From Herbaspirillum rubrisubalbicans (GTDB lineage Bacteria; Pseudomonadota; Gammaproteobacteria; Burkholderiales; Burkholderiaceae_D): a stretch of DNA of 64,000 nucleotides. Numbering within the stretch: the first letter of the stretch is position 1; every line of letters begins with the position of its first letter. Position numbers and translations under genes: made by a program. The stretch is taken from NCBI RefSeq assembly GCF_003719195.1, contig NZ_CP024996.1, forward strand, positions 1,612,001 through 1,676,000, read 5' to 3'. Of this stretch, positions 41,219-50,566 are shown piece after piece. The notes beneath the pieces are model-generated. The model had not been told where the DNA came from and made no database searches. It saw only the letters and a program-made list of their open reading frames with translations.

Positions 41219-41914
41219 ATGCAATACGATTTTCAGTTCGCGTTCATCTTCCAGCATCTGGATCAGTTGCTGGTCGGCGCGCTGCTCACCATACGCTTGA
41301 GCGCGCTATCGATGATCTGCGGTTTGGCTGTCGGTATTTTCGGCGCCATCATTTCCATCCACGGCAGCAGACCGGCACGCCTGGCGGTCACCTCCTATGT
41401 CGAGCTGATCCGCAGCACGCCGTTCCTGGTGCAGTTGTTCATCATCTTCTTCGGCTTGCCTTCCATCGGCGTGCAGGTCGATGCCAACATCGCCGCGCTG
41501 GTGGCCATGACGGTCAACCTCGGTGCTTACTCCACCGAGATCGTGCGCGCCGGCATGATGGCCATCCACCCCTCGCAGATCGAGGCCGCGCAGGCGCTGG
41601 CCATGACGCGCTGGCAGGTGATCCGGCACGTGGTGCTGACACCGGCATTGGAAAAAGTCTATCCGGCGCTGGCCAGCCAGTTCACGCTGATGATGCTGGC
41701 CTCCAGCATCGTCTCAGCCATTTCGGCAGAAGAGTTGACCGCCACCGCTAATCTGCTGGACGCCGAGACCTTCCGCAGCTTCGAGATCTACCTGGTGGTG
41801 ATGGTGCTCTACATCCTGCTGGCCTTGCTGTTCCGTCTGGCCTTCTGGCTGATCGGGCTGGTGGTCTTCAAACGCCGTCGCCGTCTGGGCGTGGCCCGTC
41901 CGAGGAGGATGTGA
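41219..41914 (+). CDS. Amino-acid-type ABC permease, kgu cluster
   Basis: A 231-residue HisM/GlnP-like permease with about five helices. Its EAA loop is IEAAQALAMTRWQVIRHVVLTPALEKVYPAL (about residues 120-150). ATG 41219 follows GGAGGAG. It overlaps the next permease start at TGATG. Two different permeases form a heterodimer in this family. Confidence 0.85.
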   Translation: MQYDFQFAFIFQHLDQLLVGALLTIRLSALSMICGLAVGIFGAIISIHGSRPARLAVTSYVELIRSTPFLVQLFIIFFGLPSIGVQVDANIAALVAMTVNLGAYSTEIVRAGMMAIHPSQIEAAQALAMTRWQVIRHVVLTPALEKVYPALASQFTLMMLASSIVSAISAEELTATANLLDAETFRSFEIYLVVMVLYILLALLFRLAFWLIGLVVFKRRRRLGVARPRRM

Positions 41915-42564
41915 TGCTGGCTGAATTTTCTTGGGATAATTTCCTGTTCCTGCTGGAAGCGGCGCGCTGGACGTTGTTGCTCTCGGCCCTGGCCTTCATC
42001 GGTGGCGGTATCGCCGGCTTCATCGTGGCCCTGATGCGCACGTCGCACCTGGCGCCGCTGCGGCTGCTCTCGGCGGTGTATATACAGATCATCCAGGGCA
42101 CGCCGGTGCTGATCCTGTTGTTCCTGTCCTTCTATGGATTGGCGATCTTCGGCTACAAGCTGCCGCCCATGGTCGCGGCGACCATTGCCATGACCATCTA
42201 TTCCAGTGCCTATCTCGGCGAGATCTGGCGCGGCTGCATCGAAGCCGTGCCGGTGCCACAGTGGGAAGCCTCGACTGCGCTGGCCATGACGCGCTGGCAG
42301 CAACTGCGCTACGTGATCCTGCCGCAGGCGGTGCGCATCTCGCTGCCGCCCACCGTGGGCTTCCTGGTGCAGATCGTCAAAAACACCTCGATTGCTTCCA
42401 TCATCGGCCTGGTGGAACTGGCGCAGGCCGGCAAGCTGGTCAGCAATGCCACCTTCCAGCCCTTCCTGGTGTTCCCCATCGTGGCCGCCATCTATTTCGT
42501 GTTCTGCTATCCGCTGTCGCGTTTCGCCTTTGTCCTGGAGAGGAAATACCATGCCCATCGTTGA
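41914..42564 (+). CDS. Amino-acid-type ABC permease, second subunit, kgu cluster
   Basis: A 216-residue permease. The EAA loop is WEASTALAMTRWQQLRYVILPQAVRISLPPTVG (about residues 114-146). The ATG at 41914 follows GAGGAGG; a GTG one codon upstream is possible. Its end overlaps the ATPase start by 14 bases. Confidence 0.85.
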   Translation: MLAEFSWDNFLFLLEAARWTLLLSALAFIGGGIAGFIVALMRTSHLAPLRLLSAVYIQIIQGTPVLILLFLSFYGLAIFGYKLPPMVAATIAMTIYSSAYLGEIWRGCIEAVPVPQWEASTALAMTRWQQLRYVILPQAVRISLPPTVGFLVQIVKNTSIASIIGLVELAQAGKLVSNATFQPFLVFPIVAAIYFVFCYPLSRFAFVLERKYHAHR

Positions 42565-43285
42565 GATCAACAACATCACCAAGCGCTTCGGCAGCAACCA
42601 GGTCTTGAATGGCATTTCGCTGTCGGTCGAGCGTGGCCAGGTGGTGGCCGTCATCGGTCGCTCCGGCTCCGGCAAGAGCACCATGCTGCGTTGTATCAAC
42701 GGCCTGGAAACCATCGATGGCGGCAGCATTACCGTGGCCGGACACAAGCTGACCAACAAGCATGAACACTTGATCGAATTGCGCAAGGATGTGGGCATGG
42801 TGTTCCAGCATTACAATCTCTTTCCGCACCTGACCGTGGAGGAGAACATCATGCTGTCACCCCGCATCGTCAAGAAGACCGCTACCGAGACCGCACGCGC
42901 GACGGCCATCAAGGTCTTGCAGCAGGTCGGCCTGGATCACAAGCGCGACGCCTATCCCGAACAACTCTCCGGTGGCCAGCAGCAACGCGTGGCCATTGCC
43001 CGCTCGCTGGCCATGGAGCCGCAGGTGATGCTGTTCGATGAAGTGACCTCGGCGCTGGACCCGGAACTGACTGCCGAAGTGTTGAAGGTGATGGAAGAAC
43101 TGGCGCGCGGCGGTATGACCATGCTGCTGGTGACGCACGAGATGGAGTTCGCACGGCGGGTGGCGGATCTGACGGTCTTCATGCACCAGGGCAAGGTGTG
43201 GGAAGCGCGTCCCTCGGAGGAATTCTTCGCCGATCCGCAGACGCCGGAAGCCAAACAGTTCATCGGTGCGGGGTCCATCAAATGA
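42551..43285 (+). CDS. Amino-acid-type ABC ATPase, kgu cluster
   Basis: A 244-residue GlnQ/HisP-like ATPase. Walker A GRSGSGKSTMLR begins near residue 36, the signature QLSGGQQQRVAIARSLAMEP near 138, Walker B VMLFDEVTSALDPE, and the H-loop LLVTHEMEFARRV. GAGAGGAA precedes ATG 42551. The stop overlaps the kguE start (ATGA). Confidence 0.88.
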   Translation: MPIVEINNITKRFGSNQVLNGISLSVERGQVVAVIGRSGSGKSTMLRCINGLETIDGGSITVAGHKLTNKHEHLIELRKDVGMVFQHYNLFPHLTVEENIMLSPRIVKKTATETARATAIKVLQQVGLDHKRDAYPEQLSGGQQQRVAIARSLAMEPQVMLFDEVTSALDPELTAEVLKVMEELARGGMTMLLVTHEMEFARRVADLTVFMHQGKVWEARPSEEFFADPQTPEAKQFIGAGSIK

Positions 43286-44025
43286 GCCCGGTGCTGGTCG
43301 CCGCGTCGGCCTATGGTGCGGATCTGGTGCGGCGGGTCGGTCATGCCGATCTGGTGCCGATGGTGGCGGCGGCCGGGGCGTCGGGGCTGGAGATACGGCG
43401 CGAGCTGTTCGACGGTCCCAAGGACTTGAGCGGCCTGCGTGATTTGCTGGGTCAGCACAAGCTGTTCTCGGTCTATTCGGCGCCGCTGGAATTGTTTGGC
43501 GCCAATGGCCGCTTTGATCGCGCGCAGATGAGCCAGGTGATGGAAGAGGCCGAGGAAGTGGGAGCGCGTTTCCTGAAGGTATCGCTCGGTCATTTTTCGG
43601 CGACCAGTGATCTGCAATCGCTGCTGCGCTTTCTCTCGCATTCTCCCATCGAAGTCCTGCTGGAAAACGACCAGACCCCGCAAGGCGGCAAGCTGGAACC
43701 CATCGTCAGTTTCCTGGCGCTGTGCACCGGCAATGGCTATGCCTTCGGCATGACCTTCGATATGGGCAACTGGCGCTGGCAGGGTGTGGATCCCGAGACC
43801 GCCGCGCGTTCGCTGGCGCCGCATGTGCGCTACGTGCATTGCAAGGGCGTGCAGGAAGGCAAGGGCAAATTGAAGGCGGTGCCGTTGCAGGCGCAGGATA
43901 GCCACTGGCAGGACATGCTGGCGCATTTCCCATCGGGCATTCTGCGGGCTATCGAATTTCCGCTGGTGGGTAGTGATCTGGAAGAGACCACCCGTCGTCA
44001 CGTGGCGATGCTGGCGGCGGTGTGA
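43282..44025 (+). CDS. kguE: Sugar isomerase/epimerase-like protein KguE
   Basis: A 247-residue xylose-isomerase-like TIM-barrel protein. Candidate metal ligands are visible in FLKVSLGHF, VLLENDQTPQGGK and GMTFDMGNW, with HVRYVHCKGV and RAIEFPLVG late in the barrel. KguE is found in pseudomonad 2-ketogluconate clusters, and its exact reaction is unsettled. It is translationally coupled to both neighbours (start overlaps the ATPase stop; stop lies 11 bases before kguK ATG). Confidence 0.78.
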   Translation: MSPVLVAASAYGADLVRRVGHADLVPMVAAAGASGLEIRRELFDGPKDLSGLRDLLGQHKLFSVYSAPLELFGANGRFDRAQMSQVMEEAEEVGARFLKVSLGHFSATSDLQSLLRFLSHSPIEVLLENDQTPQGGKLEPIVSFLALCTGNGYAFGMTFDMGNWRWQGVDPETAARSLAPHVRYVHCKGVQEGKGKLKAVPLQAQDSHWQDMLAHFPSGILRAIEFPLVGSDLEETTRRHVAMLAAV

Positions 44026-44036
44026 GGATAAGCACG

Positions 44037-44981
44037 ATGACGATGCAACTGGACGTGGTGACCTGGGGTGAAGCCCTGGCGCTGCTGGTGGCCGATGAAG
44101 TCGGCCCCTTCGAGGAAGTGGAAAGATATACACGCCGTCTGGCTGGCGCCGAGACCAACGTCGCCATCGGTCTGGCGCGCCTGGGCTTGAAGGTGGGCTG
44201 GGCCAGTCGCGTGGGCAATGATGCCTTCGGGCGCTTCATCCGCAAGCGGGTGGCGCAGGAGGGCGTGGACGTCAGCCGCGTACTGACCGACATGGAATTT
44301 CGCACCGCCATCCAGTTGAAGGCCAAGGCAGTCGATGGCGCTGATCCGGCCATCGAGTATTACCACAAGGGTTCGGCTGCCAGCCATCTGTCGCTGGCCG
44401 ATTTCGATGCCGACTATTTCGGCGCGGCGCGCCACCTGCACGCCACCGGCATCGCGCCGGCCTTGTCGCCCAGCACCATGGCCTTTGCCCATCATGCGAT
44501 GGAGGTCATGCGTGCTGCGGGCAAGACGATTTCCTTCGATCCCAACCTGCGGCCCATGCTATGGCCGTCCAAGGAGGTGATGGCGCAGCAGTTGAATGCG
44601 CTGGCGTTCAAGGCTGACTGGGTGCTGCCGGGCTTGTCCGAAGGCAAGATCCTGACCGGATATGAAGATCCGCGCGAGATCGCCGGCTTCTATCTGGAGC
44701 GCGATGTGAAGATGGTGGTCATCAAGCTGGGCGCCGAGGGCGCTTATTGGCGCACTGGTGAAGGCGAGGGCAGGGTGGCTGGGGTGCCGGTGAAGGAAGT
44801 GGTCGATACCGTGGGGGCCGGTGATGGCTTTGCGGTGGGCGTCATCAGCGGGATGCTCGAAGGTTTGCCGGTGGCCCAGGCTGTCATGCGCGGCAACCGC
44901 ATCGGGGCGTTTGCGATCCAGGTGGTAGGTGATATGGAAGGCTTGCCCACACGCGCCGAGCTGGATGCGGCCTCGGCTTGA
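44037..44981 (+). CDS. kguK: 2-Ketogluconate kinase (PfkB family)
   Basis: A 314-residue ribokinase-family sugar kinase. It would phosphorylate 2-ketogluconate to 2-keto-6-phosphogluconate with ATP. Motifs are VDVSRVLTDMEFRTAIQLKAKAVDG, GSAASHLSLADFD, and the PfkB signature DTVGAGDGFAVGVISGML with the catalytic Asp (about residues 258-275). I chose ATG 44037 after GAGGATAA rather than the overlapping GTG at 44022. Confidence 0.82.
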   Translation: MTMQLDVVTWGEALALLVADEVGPFEEVERYTRRLAGAETNVAIGLARLGLKVGWASRVGNDAFGRFIRKRVAQEGVDVSRVLTDMEFRTAIQLKAKAVDGADPAIEYYHKGSAASHLSLADFDADYFGAARHLHATGIAPALSPSTMAFAHHAMEVMRAAGKTISFDPNLRPMLWPSKEVMAQQLNALAFKADWVLPGLSEGKILTGYEDPREIAGFYLERDVKMVVIKLGAEGAYWRTGEGEGRVAGVPVKEVVDTVGAGDGFAVGVISGMLEGLPVAQAVMRGNRIGAFAIQVVGDMEGLPTRAELDAASA

Positions 44982-45003
44982 TCTGAATCTGACAGGAACA
45001 GTG

Positions 45004-45963
45004 ATGAAGCAACGCGTGGTGGTCTACAAGAAATTGCCCGAGCACCTGGTGCAGCGATTGCAAGCCCAATTCGAGCTCACCCTGTTCGACCGCATCACCG
45101 AGGACAACCGCGCCGATTTCCTGGCGGCTTTGAAGATGGCCGATGGCATGATCGGCGCCAGCCTGCCCATCACCAATGCCATGCTGGACGGCGCGCCCCG
45201 GTTGAAGATCGCTTCCACCATCTCGGTCGGGGTGGACAATTTCGACCTGGATTATTTCCGCCAGCGCGGCCTGATGCTGGCGCACACCCCCGGCGTGCTG
45301 ACCGAAGCCACCGCCGATACCATCTTCGCCTTGATCCTGGCGACGGCGCGCCGCGTGGTGGAACTGGCCGACTACGTCAAGGCCGGCCGCTGGAAGGGCA
45401 GCATCGGCGAGGCGCAATTCGGCGTGAACGTGCATGGCAAGACGCTGGGCCTGATCGGCATGGGCCGTATCGGCAGTGCCGTGGCGCGGCGCGCGCGGCA
45501 TGGTTTCGGCATGTCCATCCTGTATCACAACACCCGTCCCAATCCCGAGGCCGAGGCCGAACTGGGCGCGCGTTATGTCAGCCGGGATGCCTTGTTGAGC
45601 CAGGCTGACTTCGTCTGCCTGATGCTGCCCTTGACGCCCGCCACCGAGCGCATGTTTGGCGCCCGCGAGTTTGGCCTGATGAAGCGTAGCGCCATCTTCA
45701 TCAATGCCTCGCGCGGGCGCATCGTCGATGAGACGGCGCTCATTGCCGCCCTGCAAGAGAACACCATTTACGGCGCCGGTCTGGATGTGTTCGAGGTCGA
45801 ACCTTTGCCGGTCAGCTCACCCTTGCTGCAACTGCCCAACGTGGTGGCCTTGCCGCACATCGGTTCGGCCACCCATGAAACCCGGCTGGCCATGGCCGAG
45901 CTGGCGGTGGCCAACCTCATCGCCGGCTTGCGCGGCGAACCGGTCCCGCACTTGGCGGTCTGA
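45004..45963 (+). CDS. kguD: 2-Ketogluconate-6-phosphate reductase (D-2-hydroxyacid dehydrogenase family)
   Basis: A 319-residue NAD(P)-dependent reductase of the D-isomer-specific 2-hydroxyacid dehydrogenase family. It would reduce 2-keto-6-phosphogluconate to 6-phosphogluconate, feeding Entner-Doudoroff or pentose-phosphate routes. The Rossmann motif LGLIGMGRIGSAVARRA is near residues 143-159. The catalytic triad is seen as Arg in FINASRGRIVDE, Glu in DVFEVEPLP and His in LPHIGSATHE. A glyoxylate/2-ketogluconate reductase GhrB-like enzyme is the alternative. AGGAACAGTG precedes the start. An intrinsic terminator follows. Confidence 0.82.
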   Translation: MKQRVVVYKKLPEHLVQRLQAQFELTLFDRITEDNRADFLAALKMADGMIGASLPITNAMLDGAPRLKIASTISVGVDNFDLDYFRQRGLMLAHTPGVLTEATADTIFALILATARRVVELADYVKAGRWKGSIGEAQFGVNVHGKTLGLIGMGRIGSAVARRARHGFGMSILYHNTRPNPEAEAELGARYVSRDALLSQADFVCLMLPLTPATERMFGAREFGLMKRSAIFINASRGRIVDETALIAALQENTIYGAGLDVFEVEPLPVSSPLLQLPNVVALPHIGSATHETRLAMAELAVANLIAGLRGEPVPHLAV

Positions 45964-45983
45964 ACAGCGCGGTATTGCCTGCT

Positions 45984-46019
45984 GGCAGGGCGCCGGCATT
46001 GCGCTGCCTGAAGTTTTTT
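45984..46019 (+). terminator. Intrinsic terminator of the kgu operon
   Basis: GGCAG/CTGCC with inner GCGC pairing forms an imperfect stem, followed by TGAAGTTTTTT. Confidence 0.65.
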
Positions 46020-46126
46020 GCGCCTTTCCTTCATTTCTTCTTCCGCTCACCTGAATCTTTGGTGTATGCTTCGGACATTAAAAAGAACGATCGTGCTAAA
46101 TTCCGGTAGGCACCCCGTTTTGCTTT

Positions 46127-46132
46127 TATAAT
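46127..46132 (+). promoter_or_regulatory. Likely -10 element of etfBA
   Basis: A perfect TATAAT lies 50 bases before etfB. I do not see a good -35 at the usual distance. Confidence 0.45.
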
Positions 46133-46181
46133 CCCGCGGAAGTTTACGTTTACGTCAATTCCTTTTTGCAAGGGCCATGCG

Positions 46182-46937
46182 ATGAAAGTATTAGTACCAG
46201 TCAAGCGCGTCGTGGATTACAACGTCAAGGTGCGCGTCAAGAGCGACGGCAGTGGCGTCGATATCGCCAACGTCAAGATGTCGATGAACCCGTTTGACGA
46301 AATCGCGGTGGAAGAAGCCGTGCGTCTGAAGGAAGGCGGCAAGGTCACCGAGGTGATCGCCGTCTCCGCCGGCGTGACCCAGTGCCAGGAAACCCTGCGT
46401 ACCGCCATGGCCATCGGCGCCGATCGTGGCATCCTGGCTGAAGTGGGCGCCGATGTCGAACTGCAACCGCTGGCCGTGGCCAAGATCCTGAAGGCCCTGG
46501 CCGAGAAGGAACAGCCGCAGCTGATCATCCTGGGCAAGCAAGCCATCGACGACGATTGCAACCAGACCGGCCAGATGCTGGCGGCGCTCTTGGGCTGGCC
46601 GCAAGCCACCTTCGCCTCCAAGGTGGTACTGGAAGAGGGCAAGGTCACCGTGACCCGTGAAGTGGACGGCGGCCTGGAAACCCTGGCCCTGACCCTGCCA
46701 GCCATCATCACCACCGACCTGCGCTTAAACGAGCCGCGTTATGTGACGCTGCCCAACATCATGAAGGCCAAGAAGAAGCAACTGGATACCGTCAAGCCTG
46801 ATGAACTGGGCGTGGACGTCGCCCCGCGCGTGAAGACGCTCAAGGTCGCCGAACCGGCCAAGCGTAGCGCCGGCGTGAAGGTGCCGGATGTCGCGACCCT
46901 GGTCGCCAAACTGAAAAATGAAGCCAAGGTGATCTGA
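46182..46937 (+). CDS. etfB: Electron transfer flavoprotein beta subunit
   Basis: A 251-residue Etf[22 protein letters not shown] and [23 protein letters not shown] open the AMP-binding domain. [33 protein letters not shown] is the signature region, and [20 protein letters not shown] the recognition loop that contacts acyl-CoA dehydrogenases. It forms a dimer with EtfA and passes electrons to ETF-quinone oxidoreductase. The gene lies 2 bases before etfA. Confidence 0.94.
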   Translation: MKVLVPVKRVVDYNVKVRVKSDGSGVDIANVKMSMNPFDEIAVEEAVRLKEGGKVTEVIAVSAGVTQCQETLRTAMAIGADRGILAEVGADVELQPLAVAKILKALAEKEQPQLIILGKQAIDDDCNQTGQMLAALLGWPQATFASKVVLEEGKVTVTREVDGGLETLALTLPAIITTDLRLNEPRYVTLPNIMKAKKKQLDTVKPDELGVDVAPRVKTLKVAEPAKRSAGVKVPDVATLVAKLKNEAKVI

Positions 46938-46939
46938 TC

Positions 46940-47878
46940 ATGACCGCACTCGCAATTTTAGTCGTGGCCGAACACGACAACGTTAGCCTGAAGGGCAGCA
47001 CCCTCAACACCATCACCGCCGCAGTCCAAGCCGGTGGTGACGTCCACGTCTTGGTGGCCGGCTCCAACGCCAAGGCCGCCGCTGACGCTGCGGCACAAGT
47101 GGCCGGCGTAGCCAAGGTCCTGCTGGCCGACGCCCCGCAATTCGCCGATGGCCTGGCCGAGAACGTCGCTGAACAAGTCCTGGCCATTGCCAAGGATTAC
47201 AGCCACATCCTGGCCCCCGCCACCGCCTACGGCAAGAACATCCTGCCGCGCGTGGCTGCCAAGCTGGACGTGGGCCAGATTTCCGACATCACCAAGGTGG
47301 AGTCGGCCGATACCTTCGAGCGTCCCATCTATGCCGGCAACGCCATTGCCACCGTGCAGTCGATCGACCCGATCAAGGTCATCACCGTGCGCACCACCGG
47401 TTTCGATCCGGCAGCACAGGGTGGCTCGGCGGCCGTGGAAAGCATCCCGGCCGTGGCCGATTCGGGCAAGTCCAGCTTCGTTGGCCGTGAGGTCGCCAAG
47501 TCGGATCGCCCGGAACTGACCGCGGCCAAGATCATCGTCTCCGGTGGTCGTGGCATGGGCTCGGCTGAGAGCTTCAAGATCCTGGAGCCGCTGGCCGACA
47601 AGTTGAACGCGGCCATGGGCGCTTCCCGCGCCGCGGTCGATGCGGGCTATGTGCCCAACGACTGGCAGGTCGGCCAGACCGGCAAGATCGTAGCGCCCCA
47701 GCTCTACATCGCCGTCGGTATCTCCGGCGCGATCCAGCATCTGGCCGGCATGAAGGACTCCAAGGTCATCGTGGCCATCAACAAGGATGAGGAAGCGCCG
47801 ATCTTCTCTGTGGCTGACTACGGCCTGGTGGGCGACCTGTTCGAGGTCGTGCCGGAGCTGGTCAAGCAACTCGGTTGA
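46940..47878 (+). CDS. etfA: Electron transfer flavoprotein alpha subunit
   Basis: A 312-residue EtfA. The C-terminal FAD domain contains [63 protein letters not shown] and [22 protein letters not shown], which bind the isoalloxazine and AMP parts. Complete length. It acts with etfB and probably serves the acyl-CoA dehydrogenase encoded downstream. Confidence 0.94.
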   Translation: MTALAILVVAEHDNVSLKGSTLNTITAAVQAGGDVHVLVAGSNAKAAADAAAQVAGVAKVLLADAPQFADGLAENVAEQVLAIAKDYSHILAPATAYGKNILPRVAAKLDVGQISDITKVESADTFERPIYAGNAIATVQSIDPIKVITVRTTGFDPAAQGGSAAVESIPAVADSGKSSFVGREVAKSDRPELTAAKIIVSGGRGMGSAESFKILEPLADKLNAAMGASRAAVDAGYVPNDWQVGQTGKIVAPQLYIAVGISGAIQHLAGMKDSKVIVAINKDEEAPIFSVADYGLVGDLFEVVPELVKQLG

Positions 47879-47902
47879 AGCATTGTTGAATCGTAGTATC
47901 TG

Positions 47903-47920
47903 CCCCGGCTCAAGCCGGGG
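47903..47920 (+). terminator. Hairpin between etfA and the acyl-CoA dehydrogenase gene
   Basis: CCCCGGCT and AGCCGGGG form an 8-bp stem with a 2-nt CA loop, followed by TACTTTC. It may reduce rather than end read-through, since the next gene starts 55 bases later. Confidence 0.5.
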
Positions 47921-47974
47921 TACTTTCATGTAAGCAAGGAACGCCGGCAGAGCGTTCCCCATTGGAGGTTGGAG

Positions 47975-49759
47975 ATGAGTTACACCGCGCCTGTGAAGGA
48001 TATGTTGTTCGTCATGAACGAGCTGGCCGGTCTGGCCGCCGTCAATGCGCTGCCCGGTTGCGAAGATGCCACGCCGGAGACGGCCGAGGCCATCCTTGAA
48101 GAAAAGGCCAAGTTCTGTAGTGAAGTGATCGCCCCGCTGAATCATTCTGCGGACAAGGAACCCAGTAGCTGGGCCGATGGCAAGGTCACCACCAGTCCCG
48201 GCTTCAAGCAGGCCTTCCGGCAGTTCGGCGAGGCCGGCTGGCAAGGCGTGCAGCACCCGGTGGAGTTCGGCGGCCAAGGCTTGCCCAAGCTGCTGGCCAC
48301 GCCCTGCATCGAGATGCTGAACTCGGCCAACCTGTCCTTCGCCCTGTGCCCGCTGTTGACCGATGGCACCATCGAAGCCCTGATGACGGCCGGCTCGCAA
48401 GCTCAGAAGGAAACCTTCATCGCCAACTTCATCTCCGGCAAGTGGACCGGCACCATGAACCTGACCGAGCCGCAGGCTGGCTCCGACCTGGCCCTGGTGC
48501 GCACCCGCGCGGTGCCGGAAGGCGATGGCACCTACAAGATCTTCGGCACCAAGATCTTCATCACCTATGGCGAGCACGACATGGCCGAGAACATCGTCCA
48601 CCTGGTGCTGGCCCGCACGCCCAATGCGCCCGAAGGGGTGAAGGGCATCTCGCTGTTCATCGTGCCCAAGTTCCTGATCAATGCCGATGGTTCGCTGGGG
48701 GCGCGCAATGATGTGCATTGCGTGTCCATCGAACACAAGCTGGGCATCAAGGCCAGCCCGACCGCGGTGCTGCAGTTCGGCGACCATGGCGGTGCCATCG
48801 GCACCCTGGTGGGCGAGGAAAACCGCGGTCTGGAATATATGTTCATCATGATGAATGCGGCCCGCTTCGCAGTGGGCATCCAGGGCTTGTCGGTGTCGGA
48901 ACGTTCATATCAGAAGGCGGTAGCCTATGCCCGGGACCGTATCCAGTCGCGCGACCTGGCCGGCTCGCCCGGCCCGGTGGCCATCATCCACCAGCCCGAC
49001 GTGCGCCGCATGTTGATGTCCATGCGCGCCCAGATCGAGGCGGCGCGCGCGCTGGCCTATGTGGCCGCGGCCACCTCGGATGCGGCGCACTTCAGCGACG
49101 ACGAGGCTACCCGCAAGTCCAATCAGGCTTTCTATGAATTCCTGGTGCCCATCGTCAAGGGCTGGATTACCGAGATGTCCGTTGACGTCACCTCCACCGG
49201 TGTGCAAGTGCACGGCGGCATGGGCTTCATCGAGGAAACCGGCGCGGCCCAGTATTACCGCGACGCCCGTATCCTGCCGATCTACGAAGGCACCACCGCC
49301 ATCCAGGCCAATGACCTGGTGGGCCGCAAGACCGCCCGCGACGGCGGCGCCGTGGCCAAGGGCATCCTCGCCCAGGTGCGCCAGACGGTCTCCGAGTTGC
49401 AGGGCGATGCGCAGTTGCAGCCCATCGCTGCTCGCCTGGCTGAGGCTGCCGATGCGCTGGAGCAGGTGGTCGAGTATGTGGTGGGCAACCTCAAGAGCGA
49501 TATCAAGGCGGTCTTTGCCGGCAGCGTGCCCTATCTGAAGATGGCTGGTGTGGTGCTGGGGGGCTGGCAGATGGCGCGTGCCGCAGCCATCGCAGCGGCC
49601 AAGCTCAAGGCGGGTGCGGGCGATGCCAAGTTCTATTCCGCCAAGCTGGCTACCGCGCGCTTCTATGCCGACCAGATCCTGCCGCAGGCGCTGGCCCATC
49701 GCACGGCCATCGTCGAAGGTGGTCAGGCGGTGCTGGCGCTGGCTGAAGACCAGTTCTGA
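47975..49759 (+). CDS. Acyl-CoA dehydrogenase (DmdC/AcaD-type, long form)
   Basis: A 594-residue flavoprotein with the C-terminal extension found in 3-methylmercaptopropionyl-CoA dehydrogenase (DmdC)-like enzymes. The FAD contacts MNLTEPQAGSDLALVRT and YGEHDMAENIVHLVLAR are near residues 155-215. MMNAARFAVGIQGLS follows. The catalytic Glu is in ILPIYEGTTAIQANDLVGRK, near residue 443. It oxidises an acyl-CoA to the 2-enoyl-CoA and passes electrons to EtfAB, encoded just upstream. AGGTTGGAG precedes ATG 47975. The substrate, a fatty acyl-CoA or MMPA-CoA, is uncertain. Confidence 0.88.
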   Translation: MSYTAPVKDMLFVMNELAGLAAVNALPGCEDATPETAEAILEEKAKFCSEVIAPLNHSADKEPSSWADGKVTTSPGFKQAFRQFGEAGWQGVQHPVEFGGQGLPKLLATPCIEMLNSANLSFALCPLLTDGTIEALMTAGSQAQKETFIANFISGKWTGTMNLTEPQAGSDLALVRTRAVPEGDGTYKIFGTKIFITYGEHDMAENIVHLVLARTPNAPEGVKGISLFIVPKFLINADGSLGARNDVHCVSIEHKLGIKASPTAVLQFGDHGGAIGTLVGEENRGLEYMFIMMNAARFAVGIQGLSVSERSYQKAVAYARDRIQSRDLAGSPGPVAIIHQPDVRRMLMSMRAQIEAARALAYVAAATSDAAHFSDDEATRKSNQAFYEFLVPIVKGWITEMSVDVTSTGVQVHGGMGFIEETGAAQYYRDARILPIYEGTTAIQANDLVGRKTARDGGAVAKGILAQVRQTVSELQGDAQLQPIAARLAEAADALEQVVEYVVGNLKSDIKAVFAGSVPYLKMAGVVLGGWQMARAAAIAAAKLKAGAGDAKFYSAKLATARFYADQILPQALAHRTAIVEGGQAVLALAEDQF

Positions 49760-49777
49760 TTCTTCGCTGCAACCACC

Positions 49778-49819
49778 AGCCCGGAAGGCCGTTCTGGCGG
49801 CGTTCCGGGCTTGTCTTTT
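49778..49819 (+). terminator. Intrinsic terminator after the acyl-CoA dehydrogenase gene
   Basis: AGCCCGGAA and TTCCGGGCT form a 9-bp stem with a GC-rich inner loop, followed by TGTCTTTTG. Confidence 0.7.
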
Positions 49820-49831
49820 GGTGTGGCGGGA

Positions 49832-50254
49832 TCAGCCGAAGGCGCCGCCGGTGAAGATCAGGTCGAAGCTGCGCGCCAGCAGGGCGATCACGCCCATGGC
49901 GCCCAGGCCCACGGTCAAGACCAGGATCACGGCCAGGATCCAGTGTGATTCCGAGTGCTTGCCGCTGCCGGCATTGTGGCGTGCATCCCATTTGTCGTCG
50001 GGAGTGAGGCCGATCACCAGTGCTTCCAGGCAGGCGGTCAATGCCGAGAGCACGAAGGGCAGGCCGGTGAAGAGCTTGGGCGTGCTCGGCTGGGCGGCCA
50101 TCAGGCCCAGCGACAGCGGGATGGCCAGGATGTGCAGCCAGCCGAAGCGGTCACGGTTGCCGTAGAGATAGAAGCGGTGCAGGCCGATGCTGCCGCCCAC
50201 GGCGGCCAGGAAGGTGCTCAGGGTTTTGTTCTTGTGGCGGGGTGCTGGGGACAT
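49832..50254 (-). CDS. TM2-domain-like membrane protein
   Basis: A 140-residue inner-membrane protein. The N-terminal TLSTFLAAVGGSIGLHRFYLYG is a TM2-type hairpin with its GxHRFYLG-like turn. Two more hydrophobic stretches follow (FTGLPFVLSALTACLEALVIG and WILAVILVLTVGLGAMGVIALLA). The function of TM2 proteins in bacteria is not known. It is convergent with the acyl-CoA dehydrogenase gene. Confidence 0.7.
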   Translation of the reverse strand: MSPAPRHKNKTLSTFLAAVGGSIGLHRFYLYGNRDRFGWLHILAIPLSLGLMAAQPSTPKLFTGLPFVLSALTACLEALVIGLTPDDKWDARHNAGSGKHSESHWILAVILVLTVGLGAMGVIALLARSFDLIFTGGAFG

Positions 50255-50402
50255 GCTGGGCGTCTCTTTATTCTGTTGTCGGTCGCCGGAAGTGAAGCGG
50301 CGGCCATCTTGTCGTCATGGGTGAGGCCAGTATAGCCGAGCCGAAGGCGCACAGGCGTTTCCGGCAGGACAGGCGGTAACGGGGCTGTCTTGCCCGGATG
50401 GG

Positions 50403-50436
50403 GGTAAAAGTGATGTCTTTTGGCATCACTTTTACC
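50403..50436. repeat. 13-bp perfect hairpin upstream of the rpsP promoter
   Basis: GGTAAAAGTGATG and CATCACTTTTACC pair across an 8-nt loop. It lies in the 312-bp gap 50255-50566 and is upstream of the -35 element. No T run follows it on either strand. Confidence 0.7.
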
Positions 50437-50497
50437 GTGTTTGGGGGAGTTTGAGGAGCTTTATGCGTTGGCCTATGGCACAAAAGCACCAAGCAAC

Positions 50498-50527
50498 TTG
50501 CCCGGGTGGTCGGAAGTCCGTTATAAT
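50498..50527 (+). promoter_or_regulatory. Sigma-70 promoter of the rpsP operon
   Basis: TTGCCC (50498-50503) and TATAAT (50522-50527) are separated by 18 bases and lie 40 bases before rpsP. Confidence 0.7.
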
Positions 50528-50566
50528 CTGCGGCTTTTCCGTGTCCGTATTCTTACTGGAACCATT

